Below, in pieces: positions 1-5,136 of a stretch of DNA of 8,770 nucleotides. Numbering within the stretch: position 1 is the first letter of the stretch; each line of letters opens with the position of its first letter. The position numbers and the translations under genes are program-made. The stretch is from Nanobdellota archaeon (GTDB lineage: Archaea > Aenigmatarchaeota > Aenigmatarchaeia > QMZP01), in assembly GCA_018818465.1 (NCBI GenBank), contig JAHIRU010000035.1, positions 1 through 8,770 on the forward strand, written 5' to 3'. The notes beneath the pieces are model-generated. The model made no database searches. It worked only from the letters and a program-made list of their open reading frames with translations, and was not told where the DNA came from.

Positions 1-220
1 CTGGTCTTGTGTAATATACAGTAATTATTATATAAATACCTTTTTGCTCTTCATAAACTATTCTTAATAGTTTATCATCAATTGCTTTTTGTGCTATTTT
101 TCTTCCAAATTTTGTTTCAATTGTTTTGTCGGGTTTTTTGAGTATTGATTCAACAATACTTTTCGGTATTTTTCTATCATCCAACTTTTCTTTCGCATGT
201 TTTGTATATTCAATCTTCAT
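1..220 (-). CDS. DUF4258-like small protein, 3' end cut by window edge
   Basis: Reading leftward from the ATG at 218-220 gives 73 residues with no stop before the edge. It begins MKIEYTKHAKEKLDDRKIP and later has LLRIVYEEQKGIYIIITVYY followed by TRP. The H-A-x-x-K-L-x-x-R-x-I start, the V-Y-E-E strand and the I-T-V-Y-x-T-R strand are the usual pattern of DUF4258, a small fold distantly like the RelE/ParE mRNA-interferase toxins. Family members are typically about 70-100 residues, so only a short tail should be missing. A TATA-like AATTTATAT lies about 24 nt before the ATG, so a leaderless mRNA is likely. No antitoxin-like gene is visible on the side present here; a partner could lie beyond the left edge. 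Family assignment is from pattern recognition; toxin activity is not shown. Confidence 0.7.
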   Translation of the reverse strand, partial: MKIEYTKHAKEKLDDRKIPKSIVESILKKPDKTIETKFGRKIAQKAIDDKLLRIVYEEQKGIYIIITVYYTRP

Positions 221-237
221 AACAATAATTTGTTAAT

Positions 238-248
238 GGATATAAATT
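238..248 (-). promoter_or_regulatory. TATA box for the DUF4258-like gene
   Basis: On the minus strand this reads AATTTATATCC. Its centre is about 24 nt upstream of the ATG at 220, the spacing at which an archaeal TATA box puts the transcription start at or next to the start codon. No Shine-Dalgarno sequence lies between, consistent with a leaderless message. Confidence 0.45.
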
Positions 249-347
249 GCTCACTTTACTCAAAACCAAAGAGGCTGTCAAAAAAATAGATAGGTGTAAA
301 ACACTTTCAGATCCAAATCAGAGAAAATTGCTTTTTGAAAAGATGAA

Positions 348-358
348 AAATATATAAA
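348..358 (+). promoter_or_regulatory. TATA box for the small membrane protein gene
   Basis: AAATATATAAA is centred about 27 nt upstream of the ATG at 380, matching archaeal TATA-to-start spacing. The interval has no Shine-Dalgarno sequence, so transcription probably begins at or just before the ATG. Confidence 0.55.
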
Positions 359-379
359 CCCCCATTTCAATTCTTCATC

Positions 380-775
380 ATGAACAAGTTTATAATGGCT
401 TTATTGATACCGGTTATGTTGTTGATTGTGGCTTGGCTAGCATTAGGCGTTGGTTTGCTATTTGTCACCGGCATATTAATTTCTTTCGCTGTTCTGTATG
501 GAGCAGGGAAATATGCAGAAGTGAACAAGTTCATACCCATTTTGTCAATAATAGTCCTTGTTTTAATGTGGATGCTGTTCGCATCAGGCATTGTAACATC
601 AACCTGGAGCATGTTTTTAGGAGTTGTTCTATTTGGGTGGGGATTCATCTTTAGCTTTTTAATGTATGATTTTATGGACAAGCTGAACGGAAAAATTATT
701 GGTGTTGGAGTTATTATGATGATTCTGGGAGCTTTTTTAGTGATAATGCCTTTTGCCCCTCAGCTCTTCTTATAG
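380..775 (+). CDS. Small polytopic membrane protein of unknown function
   Basis: 131 residues, strongly hydrophobic. Likely membrane segments are at about 4-20, 24-42, 52-72, 76-97 and 104-124, giving four or five spans. Short charged connections sit at 44-50 (K, E, K) and 97-105 (D, D, K, K). There is no signal cleavage pattern and no enzyme motif or conserved polar residue within the spans that I recognise. The start is supported by a TATA box 27 nt upstream; the first in-frame ATG is used. A different frame on the same strand and one on the opposite strand are also open here, but their composition is not protein-like. The gene stands alone with its own promoter, followed by the separately promoted CBS gene. 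I do not recognise the family, and give no function beyond an integral membrane protein. Confidence 0.75.
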   Translation: MNKFIMALLIPVMLLIVAWLALGVGLLFVTGILISFAVLYGAGKYAEVNKFIPILSIIVLVLMWMLFASGIVTSTWSMFLGVVLFGWGFIFSFLMYDFMDKLNGKIIGVGVIMMILGAFLVIMPFAPQLFL

Positions 776-787
776 GATCCTTGTTCC

Positions 788-803
788 AATTGGTTAATTG
801 GTT
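788..803 (+). repeat. Tandem AATTGGTT pair upstream of the CBS gene
   Basis: AATTGGTT occurs twice head to tail (788-795 and 796-803). The first copy overlaps the 8-bp palindrome CCAATTGG (786-793). The pair ends about 8 nt before the TATA-like element of the CBS-domain gene, a usual place for an archaeal activator or repressor site. It may be an operator, or chance in AT-rich DNA. Confidence 0.4.
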
Positions 804-811
804 CAAAACAG

Positions 812-823
812 TTTTAATATTAA
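812..823 (+). promoter_or_regulatory. TATA box for the CBS/zinc-ribbon gene
   Basis: TTTTAATATTAA is centred about 22 nt upstream of the ATG at 840. Because it lies downstream of an in-frame TTG at 798, it argues that translation starts at the ATG at 840 rather than further upstream. Confidence 0.5.
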
Positions 824-839
824 ACAACCATTATATATT

Positions 840-1367
840 ATGGTAAAAATTAAGGACATAATGAAAAAATATGTTGTAACTGTTAATCCAGAATTAACAT
901 TAAGTGACGCTGCTAAGATAATGACTAACAACAGAATTGGTTCTGTGGTTGTAACTCAAAAAAACAAACCAATCGGCATAGTAACAAACGAAGATATTGT
1001 TAAGGTAGTGGCAGAAGGCAGGAGCCCAAAAAATGTAAAGATTTCTGACATGAAGCCTGTAAGAAAGCTCGTGACAGTAGCGCCTGAAGATGATATGCTT
1101 AAGGTGACACGCATGATGATAAAAAAAGGTGTTAAAAGGTTGCCTGTACTAAAAGACGGGAAGCTTGTTGGCATAGTTTCTGAGAAAGAAATTCTGCTAG
1201 TTTCGCCGGAATTAATAAACATATTATCTGAAAAACTGAAAGATCGAGTAGAACGTGTAGCAAAACCAACAGAAATAATATCAGGCATATGCGAAACATG
1301 CGAATCTTATTCTGATGATCTCAAAAATATAGCCGGACGATGGATATGTGAAACCTGCAGAGATTAA
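840..1367 (+). CDS. Two-CBS-domain protein with C-terminal zinc ribbon
   Basis: 175 residues from the ATG at 840. CBS domain 1 is at about 5-58 (D-I-M near 6-8, then IGSVVV and GIVTNEDIV). CBS domain 2 is at about 68-120 (VKRLPVLKDGKLVGIVSEKEI). Paired CBS domains form a Bateman module that usually binds adenine nucleotides and senses energy state. A helical linker leads to C151-x2-C154 and C170-x2-C173, spaced like a rubredoxin-type zinc ribbon. CBS plus zinc-ribbon proteins of this size are common in archaea, but their targets are mostly unknown. An in-frame TTG at 798 would add 14 residues; it is rejected because the TATA box lies between it and the ATG, and because CBS proteins of this type commonly begin just before the D-I-M motif. 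The stop codon overlaps the stop of the convergent lamin-tail gene. Likely cytoplasmic. Confidence 0.88.
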   Translation: MVKIKDIMKKYVVTVNPELTLSDAAKIMTNNRIGSVVVTQKNKPIGIVTNEDIVKVVAEGRSPKNVKISDMKPVRKLVTVAPEDDMLKVTRMMIKKGVKRLPVLKDGKLVGIVSEKEILLVSPELINILSEKLKDRVERVAKPTEIISGICETCESYSDDLKNIAGRWICETCRD

Positions 1368-2356
1368 ACATTACTGCTTCCTTTTGTTGGATTGTCTGTA
1401 GGCTCTGATTGCCATTCTCCACCATTAGGTAAACGATACAAACTATAATCTTTTTCTATTGAACTTCCAAAAATGTAAGAATATGAATCGATAATTGTTG
1501 TTCCATCTGCGTCAATGAAATTAACATCATCTTTATCGTTATTGAAATAACTTGTATTGTATTTTGTTATTTCTATTACCAAGAAACCGTGGTTTGGAAC
1601 TATTGAATTTTCTTTTATTTGTTGAGGATTTCTTCCTCCATCAATTATATCATCTATCCAGGTTCCGCTTATGTCAATATCATAAGCTGTTGGATTGTAT
1701 AATTCCAACCATTCCGCTCCTTCTGAAGGATTTATTAGAATCTCGTTTATCAGAATATCAAAAACAGAACTTTCTCCTTCTTGCTGTTCGCAATCCTCTG
1801 GACAATTTGAGTTATCTTCAGTTTCTTCGCATTCATTGTTGCCGCAGCATGTTTCTGCATCTTCGTGCATGCACTGTTCATATTCGTAACTGTACGAATC
1901 TGTTGTGCATGAATCATAGTCTGTGCAATCAAGGCAGTCTTTTGAACAGCTATCAAATGTTTCACCGTTATCACAGTTTCCATTACCGCAACAGGTTTCC
2001 TTTGATGCATATTCGCAGTTGCCTGTATCTTTGTTGCAAAAATCCATAGTGCAATCATCAAAATCATCGCATTCACCACAGATGCATTCTGGTGAATCTA
2101 TTCCAATATAAACGCATTTGTAGTCTGTTTCTTCGTTGCAATAATCTTCTGTGCAAGGGTCTTCATCATCACATTCTTCCAGGCATGTTTGCATTTCTTC
2201 TAAACCAACCCTTTCCGGATCAATCTCTGCTCTTATATCATCTTGGTTTTTTGTCTCTATATTTTCATAATTGCCCACTAATTGACCAGTAAACGTAATT
2301 CCTGCTATAGAAACAATCAAAACAATTATTATCAATAATATATATGCCAGTTTCAT
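1364..2356 (-). CDS. Membrane-anchored Cys-rich protein with lamin-tail domain
   Basis: 330 residues. Residues 3-23 form one hydrophobic segment preceded by a single Lys, a signal peptide or N-terminal anchor that would place the rest outside the cell. Residues about 58-189 hold 24 cysteines arranged as repeated modules. Type A resembles C-x-D-x-D-x-C-T-x-D-x-C (near 62-81, 96-114 and 144-162). Type B resembles T-C-C-G-N-x-x-C-x4-ten-C-x3-C (121-141 and 169-189). The order is A-A-B-A-B. Residues about 197-330 match a lamin-tail domain (LTD): ILINEILINP, then EWLELYNP, DISGTWIDD, a HGFLVI strand and an ending YSLYRLPNGGEW. LTDs in prokaryotes are found on extracellular proteins, often with repeats, and may mediate surface attachment. 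The protein is very acidic. It is probably a cell-surface protein stabilised by disulfides; the ligand is unknown. Confidence 0.85.
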   Translation of the reverse strand: MKLAYILLIIIVLIVSIAGITFTGQLVGNYENIETKNQDDIRAEIDPERVGLEEMQTCLEECDDEDPCTEDYCNEETDYKCVYIGIDSPECICGECDDFDDCTMDFCNKDTGNCEYASKETCCGNGNCDNGETFDSCSKDCLDCTDYDSCTTDSYSYEYEQCMHEDAETCCGNNECEETEDNSNCPEDCEQQEGESSVFDILINEILINPSEGAEWLELYNPTAYDIDISGTWIDDIIDGGRNPQQIKENSIVPNHGFLVIEITKYNTSYFNNDKDDVNFIDADGTTIIDSYSYIFGSSIEKDYSLYRLPNGGEWQSEPTDNPTKGSSNV

Positions 2357-2386
2357 AAAATGAATTTAGATAAAAACAATTTAAGC

Positions 2387-2398
2387 GGTTATAAAACG
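2387..2398 (-). promoter_or_regulatory. Probable TATA box for the lamin-tail protein gene
   Basis: On the minus strand this reads CGTTTTATAACC. Its centre lies about 36 nt before the ATG at 2356, predicting a leader of roughly 10 nt. An alternative AT-rich stretch nearer the ATG (TTTTTATCTAAAT on the minus strand) is too close for normal spacing, so this one is preferred with limited confidence. Confidence 0.35.
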
Positions 2399-2417
2399 CA
2401 TTACAAGAGCATTACAA
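2398..2417 (+). repeat. Direct repeat GCATTACAA, 11-nt period
   Basis: GCATTACAA is present at 2398-2406 and 2409-2417, separated by GA, so the copies are offset by 11 nt, about one helical turn. The pair sits directly upstream of the proposed TATA box of the leftward lamin-tail gene, where a same-face-binding regulator or a TFB recognition element would lie. Confidence 0.4.
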
Positions 2418-2424
2418 TAGTTTG

Positions 2425-2452
2425 ACGACTTATGTAAATTGCATGCAGTCGT
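2425..2452 (+). repeat. Inverted repeat ACGACT/AGTCGT
   Basis: ACGACT (2425-2430) and AGTCGT (2447-2452) are exact reverse complements separated by 16 nt that include the palindrome GCATGC (2441-2446). The repeat ends just before the TATA-like element of the tRNA gene. It could be a regulatory site or a chance hairpin; there is no T-run after it, so a terminator is unlikely. Confidence 0.3.
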
Positions 2453-2455
2453 TCG

Positions 2456-2464
2456 CATAAATTA
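2456..2464 (+). promoter_or_regulatory. TATA box for tRNA-Arg
   Basis: CATAAATTA is centred about 31 nt before the first tRNA base at 2491, as expected for an archaeal promoter giving a short 5' leader for RNase P removal. Confidence 0.5.
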
Positions 2465-2490
2465 GCAAATAGAGCTGATAATTGTGTGTT

Positions 2491-2616
2491 GGGCCCGTAG
2501 CTCAGCTGGATAGAGCGAAAGCTTCCTAAGCTTTAGGTCGGGCGTTCGAATCAGAACCTGTGAGGATATTGGATCCGGTTCCGATACCTCCTCTGAAGAA
2601 AATCGCCTCGGGTCCG
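2491..2616 (+). tRNA. tRNA-Arg (anticodon CCU) with an intron in the T-loop
   Basis: Decodes AGG as arginine. The acceptor stem is GGGCCCG (2491-2497) with CGGGTCC (2609-2615, one G-U), discriminator G2616. The D-stem is GCTC/GAGC with loop AGCTGGATA. The anticodon stem is AAAGC/GCTTT with loop TTCCTAA, placing CCT at 2525-2527. The variable loop is AGGTC. The T-stem 5' strand is GGGCG (2540-2544), followed by TTCGAA, but its partner CGCCT appears only at 2604-2608. Removing 2551-2602 restores the loop TTCGAAT and a 5-bp T-stem, giving a normal 74-nt tRNA without encoded CCA. All other arms pair fully, so the gene looks functional. The anticodon loop has no intron; T-arm position 59/60 is a non-canonical site, known in some archaea. 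The exact cut may shift a few nt because AATC occurs at both junctions. Confidence 0.9.
2551..2602 (+). other. tRNA intron (position 59/60) with BHB-like junctions
   Basis: 52 nt. The T-stem GGGCG/CGCCT acts as outer helix. Then TTC (2545-2547) pairs with GAA (2598-2600), with G2548 facing A2596-A2597. The two strands carry matching AAT bulges (2549-2551 and 2601-2603). The inner helix CAGA (2552-2555) pairs with TCTG (2592-2595). Further in, GAGG (2562-2565) pairs with CCTC (2587-2590), and TATTGGA (2567-2573) with TCCGATA (2580-2586), closed by a TCCGGT loop. Two 3-nt bulges on opposite strands around a short helix is the bulge-helix-bulge form cut by archaeal tRNA endonuclease; the central helix here is imperfect (3 pairs plus G-A). 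The cut was placed after AA in each AAT bulge. Confidence 0.8.
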
Positions 2617-2644
2617 TTCAATCACTTGGCAAAAAGACAACAGA

Positions 2645-2652
2645 TTTATAAT
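2645..2652 (+). promoter_or_regulatory. TATA box for minD
   Basis: TTTATAAT predicts a start near 2674 and a leader of about 40 nt before the ATG at 2713, which would contain the Shine-Dalgarno sequence described next. A second AT-rich stretch at 2690-2698 is too close to the ATG. Confidence 0.45.
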
Positions 2653-2700
2653 ACTTAAAATGAAATAATTGGTATCATTATTAGTTAATAGTTTAAATCA

Positions 2701-2705
2701 AGGTG
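2701..2705 (+). promoter_or_regulatory. Shine-Dalgarno AGGTG for minD
   Basis: AGGTG lies 7 nt before the ATG at 2713 and can pair with the archaeal 16S 3' end (anti-SD CACCT). The same AGGTG precedes pheS in this window, which supports its being a real signal in this genome. Confidence 0.6.
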
Positions 2706-2712
2706 TTGGTTA

Positions 2713-3474
2713 ATGACTAGAATCGTATGCGTTGCTTCAGGAAAGGGTGGGGTTGGTAAAACAACAGTTGTTTCTAATGTCGCAACAGCTCTAACAGAGC
2801 TTGACCAGAATGTTGTTGTTATAGACAGCAATATGCACACATCAAACCTTGGCCTGCATTTGGGAATACCGCTTTATCCTATAACGCTTCAAGATGTTTT
2901 GAAAGGCAAGGCAAAAATAAAGGATGCTCTTTATCATCATCCAAATGGGTTCAGAGTTGTTCCAGCAGACATCTCGCTCGCGAAGAGAATGACAGTAAAG
3001 CCAAAGCAGCTAATGAGCGTTATCTACAAATTGATAGGAGACGCTGACTTCATACTGATAGATGCAATGGCTGGTCTGGGCCAAGAAGCAATGTCTGCAA
3101 TAGAGGTTGCAGATGAAATGATAACAGTAACAAACCCTGAACTTCCGGCTTTGACAGACGCATTCAAATTGAACAAGGTAGCAGACGAAGTTGAAACGCA
3201 CAATCTAGGTGTTGTTGTAAACAGAATAAAAAACGAAGCGTATGAATTTTCAATAGATGGCGTCAAAGAGTTCTTAAACCTTCCTATTCTAGGACTTGTT
3301 CATGAAGACAAAAATGTTAGAAAATCTATAGGGAACAAGGAGCCTGTTGTGACATACAAACCAGGCAGCAAGGCTTCAAGAGAATTCAGAGCTATTGCAG
3401 AAACATTAATAGCAGGCGAATACAAAAAACCAAAGTACAGCGTAGGACAAAGAATGCTTGGGTGGATAAAGTAA
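2713..3474 (+). CDS. minD: MinD/ParA-family ATPase
   Basis: 253 residues. The deviant Walker A KGGVGKTT is at 11-18, with signature Lys11 and catalytic Lys16. The switch I region follows VVVIDSN at 34-40, then TSNLGLHLG, a pattern seen in archaeal MinD. Walker B is FILIDAMAGLG at 113-123. NPE at 141-143 and VVVNR at 167-171 form the base-recognition end of the fold. These proteins dimerise on ATP and usually associate with membrane or DNA to position other components. The last residues (KYSVGQRMLGWIK) can form a short basic amphipathic helix like the MinD membrane-targeting tail. No MinC, MinE or ParB neighbour is present, as is usual in archaea, so the cargo is unknown; division, polar placement or chromosome partition are all possible. 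It stands alone after the tRNA and ends flush with the convergent pheT stop. Confidence 0.9.
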   Translation: MTRIVCVASGKGGVGKTTVVSNVATALTELDQNVVVIDSNMHTSNLGLHLGIPLYPITLQDVLKGKAKIKDALYHHPNGFRVVPADISLAKRMTVKPKQLMSVIYKLIGDADFILIDAMAGLGQEAMSAIEVADEMITVTNPELPALTDAFKLNKVADEVETHNLGVVVNRIKNEAYEFSIDGVKEFLNLPILGLVHEDKNVRKSIGNKEPVVTYKPGSKASREFRAIAETLIAGEYKKPKYSVGQRMLGWIK

Positions 3475-5109
3475 TTATTTCTTAAACTTTTCAAAAATAA
3501 GATCCAGATCCAGCTCTAGTGCTGCTACGGGCGTGTTCAGGTCATGGTTTTCCAGGACCTTTGGATTAATCTCGCCGAAATGGCCTATTTCTTTGTTGCT
3601 GTTTCCTAAAAGCACAACGCCTGATCGGCCCTTTATGAAAGAGGGATTGTCATGGTTTTTTACTCTTGTTTTTATTCCCAGATTAGATGTAATCGAATTG
3701 ATGATTGATATGATCTCTGCTAGATTCGCATTGGAATGCGCATCGACAACGCAGAGCTTCTTGCTGTTTCTGGTTTTTGTCTCTGATTGGCTGTCTAATA
3801 CTACTGCATCGCCAACTTCGAAAATCTTTTGAGGATATCTTCTATGCTTGTTTGCTGAAAGGTTTCCTATTAAGGATGGTAGCAGTGATGTTCTGCAAAT
3901 ATCATATTCACTTGATACTGGATTTTTTATTTCCACAAAACCTCTTGCTGTTTGGTTCATTTTTTTAAATTGCCTGTCTTTTGAAATTAGTGTGAAATTT
4001 AGAACTTCCTGGAAACCCAAACCCACTATCAAGAGCTTCACATTGTCTGAGAATTCCTCTAAAGGATGCCTGCTTCCTATGAATGGAAGCATTGGAAACT
4101 CTGTAACAAAATTGTTGTAGCCGTATGCTATTGCAATGTCTTCTACAACATCTATTGGATGCAGTATGTCTGATCTGTAAGCAGGAATGAACAGTTTTTT
4201 GTTCTCTATGTCGAAACCATAATTCATTCTCTCTAAAAGGAGTTTCATTTTGTTATTATCTTCGTTTAAACCAAGCACCTGTCTGGCATAATCAAGATCA
4301 AATTTCATTACCTTTGGCTGCAGATTTGGCGTTATGTTTTTGCCGATTCTGACGGCTTCTATTCTTCCGCCACGATCTGCTAGCGCTGTTACCAGAATAT
4401 TCAATGAATTGTTAACACTGTTCTCGTCTGTTCCTGTTATGTCAATGAATAACTCTCTTGTTCCTGGCTTAACCTGGGTAATTTTTGCATTAGTTATTGG
4501 TGGAAATGAGATAATTGTTCCCTCTTTATCAACTATTATCGGAACCTTCTCACCTGAAGCAAGATGACCATACTCTTTCCCCTTTGGATGATCTTTTAGT
4601 ATTTCCTTTATTGTCATTTCTTTCGTGTAGCCCAATGGAACGAATTTTGTATTAGTGCTAACTTCTTTGTATGTGAATGGCGGTTTTACCTGGCTGATGT
4701 CATGAACTCCTATGGATGATTTTTCCCTGTTCTTTCCTATTGTTTTGTCAATTTGCTCTTCTAGCTGCATGAAAGATTTTATTGCCTCATCTGTAAAGTC
4801 AAGATTGGAAACATAAGCGCATGCTATACAAGGACGGACAGTGAGATGTGATTTTTTCAGTTCTATGCTAGGTTTTGCAACATAATATTCTGGCAATCCT
4901 TTGGTTTTGAGAAGCCATGATTTCAGCTGTCTGACAATGCCTTCAACAGAGAACATGTCTGGTCTGTCTGGTGTTATTTCTACTTTTGCATCAGTCATTC
5001 CAATTTCTTCTACTTCTACCTTGTTCAGGAACAACAATTCTTCTAGCTCTTCGTCTGGAACTTCCAGCATTCTCTTCAAATCAATTAAATCCAATTCTAT
5101 TGTGGGCAT
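3475..5109 (-). CDS. pheT: Phenylalanyl-tRNA synthetase beta subunit, archaeal type
   Basis: 544 residues, the usual archaeal length. It joins PheS in an (alpha-beta)2 enzyme that charges tRNA-Phe; beta recognises tRNA and carries editing. The N-terminus has KVEITPDRPDMFSVEGI (42-58). The B3/B4 editing domain is at about 90-235 (VRPCIACAYVSNLDFTDEAI; then IGKNREKSSIGVHDI). The B5 domain is at about 263-335, with YRSDILHPIDVVEDI. The catalytic-like core is at about 345-544, including GFQEVLNFTLI, NPVSSEYDICRTSLLP and FEVGD. The C-terminal ferredoxin-fold anticodon domain of bacterial PheT is absent, as in archaea. Start: ATG at 5109 follows GGGAG by 5 nt and gives the typical MPTIE opening; an upstream TTG (5136) and ATG (5121) lack such support. 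It lies 27 nt after pheS, so one operon. Confidence 0.97.
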   Translation of the reverse strand: MPTIELDLIDLKRMLEVPDEELEELLFLNKVEVEEIGMTDAKVEITPDRPDMFSVEGIVRQLKSWLLKTKGLPEYYVAKPSIELKKSHLTVRPCIACAYVSNLDFTDEAIKSFMQLEEQIDKTIGKNREKSSIGVHDISQVKPPFTYKEVSTNTKFVPLGYTKEMTIKEILKDHPKGKEYGHLASGEKVPIIVDKEGTIISFPPITNAKITQVKPGTRELFIDITGTDENSVNNSLNILVTALADRGGRIEAVRIGKNITPNLQPKVMKFDLDYARQVLGLNEDNNKMKLLLERMNYGFDIENKKLFIPAYRSDILHPIDVVEDIAIAYGYNNFVTEFPMLPFIGSRHPLEEFSDNVKLLIVGLGFQEVLNFTLISKDRQFKKMNQTARGFVEIKNPVSSEYDICRTSLLPSLIGNLSANKHRRYPQKIFEVGDAVVLDSQSETKTRNSKKLCVVDAHSNANLAEIISIINSITSNLGIKTRVKNHDNPSFIKGRSGVVLLGNSNKEIGHFGEINPKVLENHDLNTPVAALELDLDLIFEKFKK

Positions 5110-5114
5110 TTTTT

Positions 5115-5119
5115 CTCCC
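5115..5119 (-). promoter_or_regulatory. Shine-Dalgarno GGGAG deciding the pheT start
   Basis: On the minus strand GGGAG is followed by five A's and then the ATG at 5109. It lies in the short gap after the pheS stop, and selects this ATG over the in-frame ATG at 5121, whose own coding triplet ends where the motif begins. Confidence 0.65.
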
Positions 5120-5136
5120 ATGAATTTTTGTAACAA

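Noticed and set aside
798..839. TTG start giving the CBS protein 14 extra residues
   Set aside because: The TATA-like element at 812-823 lies inside this extension, and the residues do not look like a CBS protein N-terminus; the ATG at 840 fits better.
956..1288. 110-codon minus-strand frame opposite the CBS gene
   Set aside because: Ser/Phe/Thr-rich shadow of a well-supported CBS/zinc-ribbon protein; no promoter or RBS.
1552..2049. 165-codon open frame on the plus strand opposite the Cys-rich gene
   Set aside because: It is an artefact of the repeated Cys/Asp/Glu codons on the other strand; the translation is Leu/His/Cys-rich with no domain and no promoter.
1750..2080. Cys-codon-rich region as a DNA repeat array or CRISPR
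   Set aside because: Similar units are protein-level modules of unequal length and diverged sequence; no regular repeat-spacer pattern.
2491..2560. Truncated tRNA pseudogene
   Set aside because: The missing T-stem and acceptor strands are found intact at 2603-2615, so an intron explains the layout without decay.
2555..2592. Stable hairpin read as a transcription terminator or separate small RNA
   Set aside because: It lies within the tRNA intron between paired T-stem halves and has no T-run; it is better explained as the intron's internal stem.
5110..5136. TTG at 5136 or ATG at 5121 as the pheT start
   Set aside because: GGGAG is spaced 5 nt from the ATG at 5109, and the MPTIE opening is typical of archaeal PheT.
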